5,969 bases of DNA from Thermoplasmata archaeon M9B2D (GTDB lineage Archaea > Thermoplasmatota > E2 > DHVEG-1). The notes beneath the pieces are model-generated. The model ran no database searches, was not told the origin of the DNA, and was given only the letters and a program-made list of their open reading frames with translations. The DNA is taken from positions 1 through 5,969 of the forward strand of contig MUGD01000123.1 in NCBI GenBank assembly GCA_002900555.1. The letters run 5' to 3'. Positions 1 through 4,834 of the stretch are shown here, one piece after another. A program made the position numbers and the translations under genes. Within the stretch, counting starts at the first letter, position 1. Each line of letters starts with the position of its first letter.

Positions 1-259
1 GGTGGATCAGCGTCCCCGTGAAATCATATAACAGGTTGTGAATACCGCTGACATTTACCTTGAAAGCTTCTCTCTCATGATCCTCACAATACCTGACATT
101 TGTTAGTGCTGCACAGTTGATAATTACATCAGGATTGACACGGTGTATTTCATCATTTACCTGATCCAGATTGGTTATATCCAACTTGAGAGGTTCATAT
201 CCCCTATCTACCAGTTCGCTTCCAACTTTTCCTTCCCATCCAGTTACTGCGATTTTCAT
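1..259 (-). CDS. RmlD-type dTDP-4-dehydrorhamnose reductase-like protein (N-terminal part, runs off window)
   Basis: I translated this partial gene by hand; 86 complete codons lie in the window and the 3' end is beyond base 1. The protein opens with MKIAVTGWEGKVG, the glycine-rich NAD(P)-binding loop of an extended short-chain dehydrogenase (G7, G10, G13). It continues with LDITNLDQV (27-34) and NCAALTNVRYCED (48-60), then VNVSG near 68-72. These match in order the RmlD pattern of 'LDItd', 'viNaAAyTaVdkaE' and 'vNa.g'. Known members reduce dTDP-4-dehydrorhamnose to dTDP-L-rhamnose in the cytoplasm; the catalytic YxxxK motif would lie outside the window. Start choice: ATG at 259 has GAGG seven bases upstream and overlaps the stop of the preceding 46-aa gene as ATGA, suggesting translational coupling. 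A related sugar-nucleotide epimerase or reductase remains possible. Family membership is well supported; the exact substrate is inferred. Confidence 0.8.
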   Translation of the reverse strand, partial: MKIAVTGWEGKVGSELVDRGYEPLKLDITNLDQVNDEIHRVNPDVIINCAALTNVRYCEDHEREAFKVNVSGIHNLLYDFTGTLIH

Positions 260-396
260 TTTTCATCCTCATAAGGAAAACAATGCTGTTCGCCTTCATC
301 ATCATAAACGATATAAGTGTCTTCCCCGTAGTAAATATCTACAGCCTCGCCAGCATCATCGGTTTCTGCTCTTTCGTTGGGATCAATTATCTTCAC
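256..396 (-). CDS. 46-aa acidic protein of unknown function (GTG start)
   Basis: This small open frame starts with GTG at 396 and ends with TGA at 258-256. The product begins MKIIDPNERAETDDAG (GTG read as Met) and ends with CFPYEDEK. It is strongly acidic, with about 15 Asp/Glu in 46 residues and only three Lys/Arg, and has several Tyr residues (YYGEDTYIVYDD, residues 22-33). I recognise no family. Evidence that it is real: AGGAG at 407-403 lies six bases before the GTG, it overlaps the end of the upstream 64-aa gene by 14 bases, and its stop overlaps the start of the downstream RmlD-like gene as ATGA. It therefore fills exactly what would otherwise be a 120-base gap in a tightly coupled row of genes. 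Its acidity could suit a small inhibitor or DNA-mimic role, but nothing in the sequence shows this. Confidence 0.7.
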   Translation of the reverse strand: MKIIDPNERAETDDAGEAVDIYYGEDTYIVYDDEGEQHCFPYEDEK

Positions 397-577
397 GTTT
401 CGCTCCTAATTCATCTAATAACTGTGCAACATCTCTTTGCGAAAGTTCCACCACACGCTTCCTCTTCCCCTCATTGAAAACAATACTCATTATTGCTTGA
501 CCAGAACTTAAAAAGTTCAACAACTCTGTAACAGGGTCATCGAACCATTCTCTCAACTGTTCAACACGAGGCTTCAT
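383..577 (-). CDS. 64-aa small phage protein of unknown function
   Basis: The product is a short, charged, probably all-helical protein: MKPRVEQLREWFDDPV, then a helix rich in Leu/Phe/Ile (residues 17-34), a basic patch GKRKR (37-41) and an amphipathic C-terminal helix VVELSQRDVAQLLDELG. I do not recognise a family. The start at 577 is supported by GGAG in the last codons of the upstream zinc-ribbon gene, five bases before the ATG, and its stop overlaps the next gene by 14 bases. It belongs to the cassette beyond the terminator at 863-896. The basic patch and helices could fit nucleic-acid or protein binding, which is only inference. Confidence 0.7.
   Translation of the reverse strand: MKPRVEQLREWFDDPVTELLNFLSSGQAIMSIVFNEGKRKRVVELSQRDVAQLLDELGAKREDN
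403..407 (-). promoter_or_regulatory. Ribosome binding site deciding the GTG start at 396
   Basis: AGGAG on the minus strand, six bases upstream of the GTG codon. It lies inside the last codons of the preceding gene and is the main support for the small gene that follows. Confidence 0.65.
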
Positions 578-579
578 GA

Positions 580-846
580 TTACTCCAAAATGAATCTTGA
601 TTTCTCAGTAATAGGATGCCCACAATGAGTACATTCAAGAGTTTCTCCTACCTTATGAACATGACCGCACCCATCACATTTCCATAAATCATATTTTGGG
701 TGGTCATGAGAATGTCCTGTTTGTATGTACTCATAAAAACCCTCAAACACATATGAAGAACCAGATGGTTCTGACATATATTGTGGAAAATGAGCATGGC
801 TTCCTGTAATCATTTCATAATCGTTTCTAAAAATATTCATACCCAC
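580..846 (-). CDS. 88-aa zinc-ribbon protein
   Basis: The C-terminal half holds a clear zinc ribbon: CDGC at residues 57-60 and CTHC at 72-75 (C-x2-C-x11-C-x2-C), each followed by Gly-His, as in rubredoxin-like knuckles. The N-terminal half is Tyr/Phe-rich and has two His clusters (SHAH at 16-19 and HSHDH at 45-49) that could add metal ligands. No enzyme motif is present and the family is otherwise unknown to me. Such ribbons bind structural zinc and commonly mediate protein or nucleic-acid contacts. Two starts compete: GTG at 846 has GGAAAGG ending five bases upstream, whereas ATG at 840 (two residues shorter) would have 11-base spacing. I keep GTG with little certainty. It is the first gene after the probable terminator and its stop lies two bases before the next start. 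Confidence 0.75.
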   Translation of the reverse strand: MGMNIFRNDYEMITGSHAHFPQYMSEPSGSSYVFEGFYEYIQTGHSHDHPKYDLWKCDGCGHVHKVGETLECTHCGHPITEKSRFILE

Positions 847-862
847 ATTTACCTTTCCATAT

Positions 863-896
863 AAAAATAGGCACAGCCCAATAGACTATGCCTATT
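863..896 (-). terminator. Probable rho-independent terminator after the holin-like gene
   Basis: On the minus strand an 11-bp stem (arms 896-886 and 876-866, AATAGGCATAG with CTGTGCCTATT) contains one G-U wobble and encloses a 9-base loop. A run of five T residues closes and follows the stem (867-863). Read on the plus strand the same stem has a C/A mismatch, so the structure favours minus-strand RNA. It would separate the structural genes from the cassette at 846-1. The U-tract is short, so partial read-through is likely. Confidence 0.7.
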
Positions 897-898
897 CT

Positions 899-927
899 AA
901 TATATAACTTATATGCGAAACATTAAA
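899..927 (-). promoter_or_regulatory. Weak candidate promoter just before the terminator hairpin
   Basis: TATATT (904-899) matches five of six bases of the sigma70 -10 box. TTTAAT (927-922), 17 bases upstream, is a poor -35 match (three of six). A transcript from here would begin at or just before the hairpin at 896 and carry it as a 5' stem-loop leading into the zinc-ribbon gene. The region is AT-rich, so chance matches are expected. Confidence 0.2.
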
Positions 928-941
928 GTTAGATTAACGTT
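919..941 (-). other. AT-rich inverted repeat directly after the holin-like stop codon
   Basis: AACGTTAA (941-934) and TTAATGTT (926-919) can form an 8-bp stem with one G-U pair and a 7-base loop, beginning two bases into the stop codon of the preceding gene. Almost all pairs are A-U and only three T follow, so it is weak as a terminator. It may add RNA stability or simply reflect AT-rich sequence. Confidence 0.3.
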
Positions 942-1224
942 ATGGTTTCTTGAATACCAGGTGGATGCCCTGGTTGATTGCGATTGCCATTAACCATACC
1001 TGTACCGCTGCCCAAACCCCGACCCACGAGCAGACAAATACCGCCAATAAACCGGCGCATGAAAGACCAAATACTGCGCCAACAATCACAAACAATAATC
1101 CAGCCATGAACAGGCGCTTATATCCAGGCGCTAATTTTTCATACCACGTACTGAATGGGGGAATGTATTCCATCAGCAGGGATAAAACGGCAGCACCAAT
1201 AGCAATTAATTGTTCTGGGGTCAT
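940..1224 (-). CDS. 94-aa hydrophobic membrane protein, holin-like
   Basis: Hydrophobic segments lie at about residues 5-20 (LIAIGAAVLSLLMEY), 38-62 and 66-84, separated by a short polar link with STWYEKLAPGYKRL (25-38), and the protein ends in a basic tail, FKKP. Size, three membrane segments and the charged C-terminus are typical of phage holins, which form inner-membrane lesions that release the endolysin. No endolysin gene is visible next to it, and the position right after small head genes rather than after the tail genes is unusual, so another membrane role is possible. The start at 1224 has AAGGAG six bases upstream, formed by the last codons of the preceding gene; the intergenic gap is three bases. 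Confidence 0.75.
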   Translation of the reverse strand: MTPEQLIAIGAAVLSLLMEYIPPFSTWYEKLAPGYKRLFMAGLLFVIVGAVFGLSCAGLLAVFVCSWVGVWAAVQVWLMAIAINQGIHLVFKKP

Positions 1225-1227
1225 CTT

Positions 1228-1434
1228 TTACTCCTTATTACTTTCTCTAATTCTTCGAATTCTAGCACTAGCAGGGATTTCTTCATTCACATCAACTGGC
1301 TTGGTTGAGTCCAAAATTTCATCAATAATTTCCTCCTTCAACATTCTCATATTTAATTCTAAGCCATAATATTCACCAAGATTGACGAGTTGGCTTTTAT
1401 ACATTTCTTCGAGTTCTTCTTTTGTGAAGCTCAT
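1228..1434 (-). CDS. 68-aa Rho-N/HeH-like small protein
   Basis: The product opens MSFTKEELEEMYKSQLV. Residues 4-41 form a helix, a short link LGLELN-like (YYGLELNMRM) and a second helix KEEIIDEIL. This resembles the helix-extended-loop-helix fold of Rho-N/SAP/HeH domains, whose consensus runs 'L..L..LA...gi......K.ELI..Il'. The rest is a charged tail rich in Arg and Glu (ARIRRIRESNKE). Such domains often bind nucleic acids, and small Rho-N-like proteins are common among phage genes after the capsid, which would suit a head-completion role; both are inference. Start: ATG at 1434 has GGAGG eight bases upstream and lies one base after the previous stop. A longer ATG at 1452 adds six residues but has no good ribosome site and overlaps the upstream gene. 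Confidence 0.7.
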   Translation of the reverse strand: MSFTKEELEEMYKSQLVNLGEYYGLELNMRMLKEEIIDEILDSTKPVDVNEEIPASARIRRIRESNKE

Positions 1435-1435
1435 G

Positions 1436-1684
1436 CTATCTGCCTCCACCATTAGTCCATCTTCGTACCGCTGTTTCGTCTGCTAAAGTGAATGCTGGTT
1501 TCTTGTTGCCTCCACAGCAGGTTCTTTTTATGTTCAAAACTGCATCAACATGCTCTGGTTTTACCCATGCAAGGCAAATGTTTGCCTTGGTATTGAACAA
1601 ATATTCTTCGCCTCCTACAGTAACGATCTGATTTATCGTCCTGTATTTCCGCAAAGCTACATTTCCATTTTCATCTGTAATCAT
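1436..1684 (-). CDS. 82-aa conserved-looking phage protein of unknown function
   Basis: The N-terminus is polar (MITDENGNVALRKYRTINQ), followed by beta-like VTVGGEEYLF and ICLAWVKPEHVDAVLNI. A distinctive TCCGGNKKPAF (55-65) follows, and the protein ends with VRRWTNGGGR. Cys37, Cys56 and Cys57 are the only cysteines; they could bind metal or form a disulfide, but no standard finger is formed. I cannot name the family. Its place between a DUF5659-like and a Rho-N-like gene after the capsid makes a head or connector accessory role plausible. The ATG at 1684 has no clear Shine-Dalgarno sequence and lies nine bases after the upstream stop, so translation may depend on ribosomes arriving from that gene. 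Confidence 0.75.
   Translation of the reverse strand: MITDENGNVALRKYRTINQIVTVGGEEYLFNTKANICLAWVKPEHVDAVLNIKRTCCGGNKKPAFTLADETAVRRWTNGGGR
1443..1447 (-). promoter_or_regulatory. Ribosome binding site favouring the start at 1434
   Basis: GGAGG on the minus strand, eight bases before ATG at 1434 and inside the glycine-rich end of the upstream gene. The in-frame ATG at 1452 lies upstream of this site and cannot use it. Confidence 0.6.
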
Positions 1685-1693
1685 AATTATACA

Positions 1694-1969
1694 CTAATTG
1701 TTATGTATAAGTGCTTTTATGCGCCTCACCGAATCCACAAAAGACGGTGGAAACAAAAGTTTCTCGCCAACAAAATACGTCATAATATCATCGAATGATG
1801 GGTTTTCTATCCGCAAAACAACTTTTTCACTGCTACGAACAAATATTTGTGGTATCTGACCCCCAAACTTGAACTTCTGCCGTCTGCGGTCTGACCTATC
1901 TACTTCCAATAAATCAGCACCATATGACAAAAGCATTGCTGCCATGTACATATCGCTTATTGAATCCAT
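1694..1969 (-). CDS. 91-aa DUF5659-like phage protein
   Basis: The layout fits DUF5659-type phage proteins: an N-terminal helix MYMAAMLLSYGADLLEVDRS (7-26), a strand with aromatic residues QKFKFGG, a second helix around NPSFDDIMTYFVGEK (56-70), then LLFPPSFVDSVRRIKALI (71-88), the 'vpp..f...ir.lK.li' ending of that family. The function of the family is unknown. It is the first gene after the capsid protein and its strong 3' hairpin. The ATG at 1969 is preceded only by a weak GGA nine bases upstream, beside a CCAAATTTGG palindrome at 1980-1989, so expression may be low compared with the capsid gene. Family assignment is from remembered pattern and is moderate. Confidence 0.65.
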   Translation of the reverse strand: MDSISDMYMAAMLLSYGADLLEVDRSDRRRQKFKFGGQIPQIFVRSSEKVVLRIENPSFDDIMTYFVGEKLLFPPSFVDSVRRIKALIHNN

Positions 1970-1987
1970 AATTTCACATCCAAATTT

Positions 1988-2030
1988 GGACTAGGGGCAG
2001 GTAAGGAGAGAGAACCCTGCCCCATAGTCC
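1988..2030 (-). terminator. Strong GC-rich hairpin after the capsid gene (terminator or RNA 3'-end stabiliser)
   Basis: On the minus strand GGACTA (2030-2025), one unpaired T (2024) and GGGGCAGG (2023-2016) pair with CCTGCCCC (2001-1994) and TAGTCC (1993-1988). This gives 14 perfect base pairs around a 14-base pyrimidine-rich loop. The bases that follow are AAATTTGG, so the U-tract is only three and delayed, weak for a classical terminator. The foot merges into the palindrome CCAAATTTGG (1980-1989). Placement directly after the most highly expressed phage gene fits partial termination or protection of the capsid mRNA from 3' exonucleases. Confidence 0.7.
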
Positions 2031-2047
2031 GTAGAGGGGGGAGCTGA

Positions 2048-2061
2048 GGGTAAGATTACCC
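2048..2061 (-). other. Small hairpin over the capsid stop codon
   Basis: GGGTA and TACCC (2061-2057 and 2052-2048) pair around a tetraloop, covering the end of the capsid reading frame including its TAA stop. It lies 17 bases before the 14-bp hairpin, so the two form a tandem pair. A five-bp stem may occur by chance. Confidence 0.35.
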
Positions 2062-3216
2062 AATAGTCGTACAAGTCGTTACAATACGACCTGTAAACTG
2101 CGAAGTGTACTGACCCTGAGCGCAACAAGCCTTGATAACAAGAGCTGTCGCAGCCCAAACTTCAAACGAGATTGCAGTACAACCAGGAACAAGATCGGTC
2201 AAGCTCAGAGGAACTTGAGTAATCTTGTAAACCAGGGGATCTCCGTTGTGCGTGAAACGCATAGGCCATAAATCTGCCTGGAACGCTCCACCACCAGCGT
2301 TTGCCCTAGTAAAGTTGTTATCAGCAATAACCTGTAAAGTACCGACACCTGTGTTTACAAATCCAGCATAGTTGTAACCTGGAGTGATGCGGTTACCATC
2401 AGCGAAATTCACAACCTGTGAACCCTGAAAACCAAGCTGGAAGTATGCGCCCATCATTTCTTGAATGGCAGTTGAATGCCCCAAAATATGAGTGGGTTTT
2501 GCACAACTTTCGCTCAGGAAGCGGTCAAAAGCAATTGCCGAGAACGAGCCTGATGCACTATTGTCGTTTGTGTGCATTGTGCAGGACATATTGGTCGCCC
2601 AATTTTCGATGCCATCAAACTCCAGCGAGTTCGAATTGGTGTCGCCCTGAACAAGCAGTCGATCCCAACCATTCATAACTAATGTCATGGCAAGAGAAAT
2701 CTCTTTCTCTTTGACGCTGGCAACTGTGCGCTTATCCATAGACCCAGCGGCAGAACCACCAGGTAGCCCTTCACTTGACGGGAATGGGCCATTCAGAGCA
2801 TTAATGCCATGCCAATTAGCACCAGCAACGGCTGCCGAGTGCATAATGTCACGATATGATAGGGTTTTCTTAGCACCAATATTCTTGAGAGTAAGAGTGC
2901 TGTTTGCGCCATCGTGAGTATATTCTTCTGGGCATTCTCCGTCAGCAAACGCAATGTAAGCAGACCCAGAAGTAAATTCTAACGAAGTCATTTCACGCCA
3001 CAGGTGAGCATTCAACTGTGTCGATTCCTCTGGAAGAGCCTGTAAAAGTGTGATTTCCTCACACAAATCCAGGATTTCAGTAGGATCAAGAGGCGTGGGA
3101 TATTGGGCAGCAAAATCTGCCGGTTGTGCGTAAGGCTGCGGGAGAATTACGGGATCAGTTGTTTTCTGAACGTATTCGCCACCACCCTCGCCCAAGTTTA
3201 AGACCTTTTCGGACAT
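2056..3216 (-). CDS. Major capsid protein (HK97-fold-like)
   Basis: At 386 aa the length suits a phage major head protein, the subunit of the icosahedral shell. Segments fit an HK97-like order: an N-terminal Pro/Gln-rich arm (1-45); a strand pair LTLKNIGAKKTLSYRD (108-123) like the E-loop and its return; a long helix KEISLAMTLVMNGWDRLLVQGD (171-192) followed by the typical 'fdGi' step (LEFDGIENW, 198-206); PTHILGHSTAIQEMM (241-255); and an A-domain-like stretch with GVGTLQVIADNNF (290-302). It has eight cysteines, which is many. No Lys/Asn crosslink pair can be assigned. The gene follows the protease-scaffold fusion with an 80-base gap, its own GGAGG about ten bases before ATG 3216, and strong hairpins at its 3' end, all consistent with separate high expression. 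The N-terminal arm might be trimmed by the protease; that is inference. Confidence 0.82.
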   Translation of the reverse strand: MSEKVLNLGEGGGEYVQKTTDPVILPQPYAQPADFAAQYPTPLDPTEILDLCEEITLLQALPEESTQLNAHLWREMTSLEFTSGSAYIAFADGECPEEYTHDGANSTLTLKNIGAKKTLSYRDIMHSAAVAGANWHGINALNGPFPSSEGLPGGSAAGSMDKRTVASVKEKEISLAMTLVMNGWDRLLVQGDTNSNSLEFDGIENWATNMSCTMHTNDNSASGSFSAIAFDRFLSESCAKPTHILGHSTAIQEMMGAYFQLGFQGSQVVNFADGNRITPGYNYAGFVNTGVGTLQVIADNNFTRANAGGGAFQADLWPMRFTHNGDPLVYKITQVPLSLTDLVPGCTAISFEVWAATALVIKACCAQGQYTSQFTGRIVTTCTTIG

Positions 3217-3254
3217 CGTAAAAATACCTCCAATAAAGTTTTTCTTCGTCCGAC

Positions 3255-3268
3255 ATCGCTCAGGCGAT
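3255..3268 (-). other. Short hairpin in the capsid gene leader
   Basis: ATCGC (3268-3264) and GCGAT (3259-3255) form a 5-bp stem with a CTGA tetraloop, about 25 bases upstream of the capsid ribosome site. No T-run follows, so it is not a terminator. It sits in the only sizeable gap of the assembly module and may stabilise the 5' end of a capsid transcript. Confidence 0.35.
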
Positions 3269-3295
3269 TTAACCGAACACGTATTCAGTTATTTA

Positions 3296-3322
3296 ATTAT
3301 AGTCCAACAGACTTTTCAACAA
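3296..3322 (-). promoter_or_regulatory. Candidate promoter for the capsid gene
   Basis: A perfect TATAAT (3301-3296) overlaps the stop codon of the protease-scaffold gene. Upstream, TTGTTG (3322-3317) is a weak -35 at 15 bases; TTGAAA (3319-3314) is a better box but only 12 bases away, which is too short. A start near 3289 would give a leader of about 70 bases with a small hairpin. The imperfect -35 keeps confidence low. Confidence 0.3.
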
Positions 3323-4829
3323 TGGAACGAAGTTTTGGAAACTTAGTTTCCTGTTCTGTTGGTTGTAAAACAAGATTAGGTGGAATGCTTCGTCTGGGTG
3401 GTGCTTGATCCACCTGCTGCGGTGCAGTAGATTTCACAGCCGCCACTTCAGCTCGTAGCAAACCGATTTCTTGGCTCATACTTTCTTTCAGATCAGCCAA
3501 TAATTGTGCGATGGAAGTTTCATCAGAAACGGGTTCTTCTGTAACTTGATGAGGTTCTTCCCGAACCAGGTTTTCCTGGATAGAACGAACAAGAAATTCG
3601 AAAGGCTCTTGCATGGTCTGGAGAGCAGCAGTTGAGTCATCCATTTCTACGGCGATGCTATAAACTGATTTCAACTTAACAATCGCTTCATCGAGCGGGT
3701 GCGTTTCAATCGGCTTGTCAAAGCTGGCTTTGATTTCACTCAGCATTCCCAGCATCTTTTCCTCGAAATCGGATTTTTCCTTTTTCTTTTCTTCCTCTTC
3801 GTCCTCGTCTTCTTCTTCGTCTTCCATCATTTTCTTATCGTGCTTGCCTTCTTCTACGATAATTTCTTCAGCAGGTACTTCTTCAGCAGTAGTTTCTTCT
3901 ACTTCCTCTTCACCTGCCTTTATAACCAAAGCCTCGGATTTTCCGACCATCTTGGTTTCAGCATCGAGTTCTTCGGCTAGTTCTTCACCAATGATGCTTG
4001 CAGCATCTTCTTTTCTGGTAGTCATGGAACGCTCTACCTCCATTTGTGTTCTGGTATTCACTGGCACTCGTGTCATGCCAAGGTGAATTAAATGTCCTCG
4101 TAAAAACTCCTTGCCTCCATATTCTCCATCGAGAAGTTCTTTCAAACATTCTGGACAAAGCGGGTTTTCTTTAGAACGTTCAAAGACATAACCAGATGCT
4201 TTGTGCTTATGTTTGTAATCCAGGAAGGCAATAGAGATTCTAATCCGTTGATCTTCTGGAACAGGATCTTCTGAATACAAATCTTTGCAGATAGATTCAA
4301 AACATGCCCGACCTATGGGTGTATCATCAAAACGACCAGTAGACTTCAGCCTATTGCCATCAATGTAAATCGTGTCTACAGGGCCAGGTACACCCTTACC
4401 ATTCAAGTCTGGATAATGGGAAACTGAAAGATATGGTTTCCCTCCACTCCAGAAGTCGCTTCTAAATTCCTCTGGCGGCGCTTCTTCTGTCTCAATCCTG
4501 CCCATAAAATCACTGAACAGTTCTAAAGACATACTATCTTTGTAGGAATCCTCTTCGGTGTCAGATGCTACCGCTCTCCAACGCCTGGTGGCAGTTGCCT
4601 TGTCATAAGATGCTTTGACAATTGCCATCGAGAATTCTTGGACATCCGCTTTCGGAATCCATTTACCGCTGGCATCTTTTTTGTATTTGCGTTTAACCGC
4701 ACTCCATGCGACACGCGCCACACATTCATCCTGACTTTCGCCAGCGTCTTTACACGTAGTTTTCTTTGCGCTTTCTTCCGCTGCTAAATATATTTTCTTT
4801 GCACCAGCGGGTAAGTTTTCAGGAGGCAT
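3297..4829 (-). CDS. ChaB domain, XkdF-type prohead protease and acidic scaffold fused in one protein
   Basis: Three parts are visible in 510 aa. Residues 1-60 match ChaB: LPAGAKKIYLAAEESA, then CVARVAWSAVKRKYKKD and GKW. Residues 65-265 look like an XkdF/prohead protease core: RRWRAVASD (82-90), SVSHYPDLNGKGVPGP (135-150), the Ser-containing RIRISIAF (195-202) and LIHLGMTRVPVNTRT (247-261), the last like the 'EvSlV..PaN' ending of S78-type proteases. H138 and S199 are the likely catalytic pair. Residues 280-430 are strongly acidic (EDEEEDEDEEEE at 336-347) with a helix after 353; a coiled-coil-like helix (438-466), a Pro/Gln linker and a basic C-terminus follow, as expected of a scaffold. 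It should organise capsid subunits inside the prohead and cleave itself and other head proteins at maturation. The ChaB role is unknown. The start at 4829 has AGGTGAT just upstream, five bases after the previous stop. Confidence 0.8.
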   Translation of the reverse strand: MPPENLPAGAKKIYLAAEESAKKTTCKDAGESQDECVARVAWSAVKRKYKKDASGKWIPKADVQEFSMAIVKASYDKATATRRWRAVASDTEEDSYKDSMSLELFSDFMGRIETEEAPPEEFRSDFWSGGKPYLSVSHYPDLNGKGVPGPVDTIYIDGNRLKSTGRFDDTPIGRACFESICKDLYSEDPVPEDQRIRISIAFLDYKHKHKASGYVFERSKENPLCPECLKELLDGEYGGKEFLRGHLIHLGMTRVPVNTRTQMEVERSMTTRKEDAASIIGEELAEELDAETKMVGKSEALVIKAGEEEVEETTAEEVPAEEIIVEEGKHDKKMMEDEEEDEDEEEEKKKEKSDFEEKMLGMLSEIKASFDKPIETHPLDEAIVKLKSVYSIAVEMDDSTAALQTMQEPFEFLVRSIQENLVREEPHQVTEEPVSDETSIAQLLADLKESMSQEIGLLRAEVAAVKSTAPQQVDQAPPRRSIPPNLVLQPTEQETKFPKLRSIVEKSVGL

Positions 4830-4834
4830 ATCAC

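Noticed and set aside
171..500. Plus-strand open frame of 109 codons
   Set aside because: It lies opposite four coupled minus-strand genes, has low-complexity Ser/His/Pro content and no ribosome site; it is a shadow frame.
950..1369. Plus-strand open frame of 139 codons
   Set aside because: It is antisense to the holin-like and Rho-N-like genes, which have good ribosome sites and proper junctions; Thr/Asn-rich composition reflects the opposite strand.
3314..3319. TTGAAA as -35 box for the TATAAT at 3296-3301
   Set aside because: The spacing is only 12 bases, too short for a sigma70 promoter; only the weaker TTGTTG at 15 bases is kept as a low-confidence candidate.
3699..4086. Plus-strand Ser- and Phe-rich open frames
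   Set aside because: They are the complement of the acidic Glu/Asp codon run of the scaffold region; such tracts lack stop codons in the opposite strand and give false membrane-like frames.
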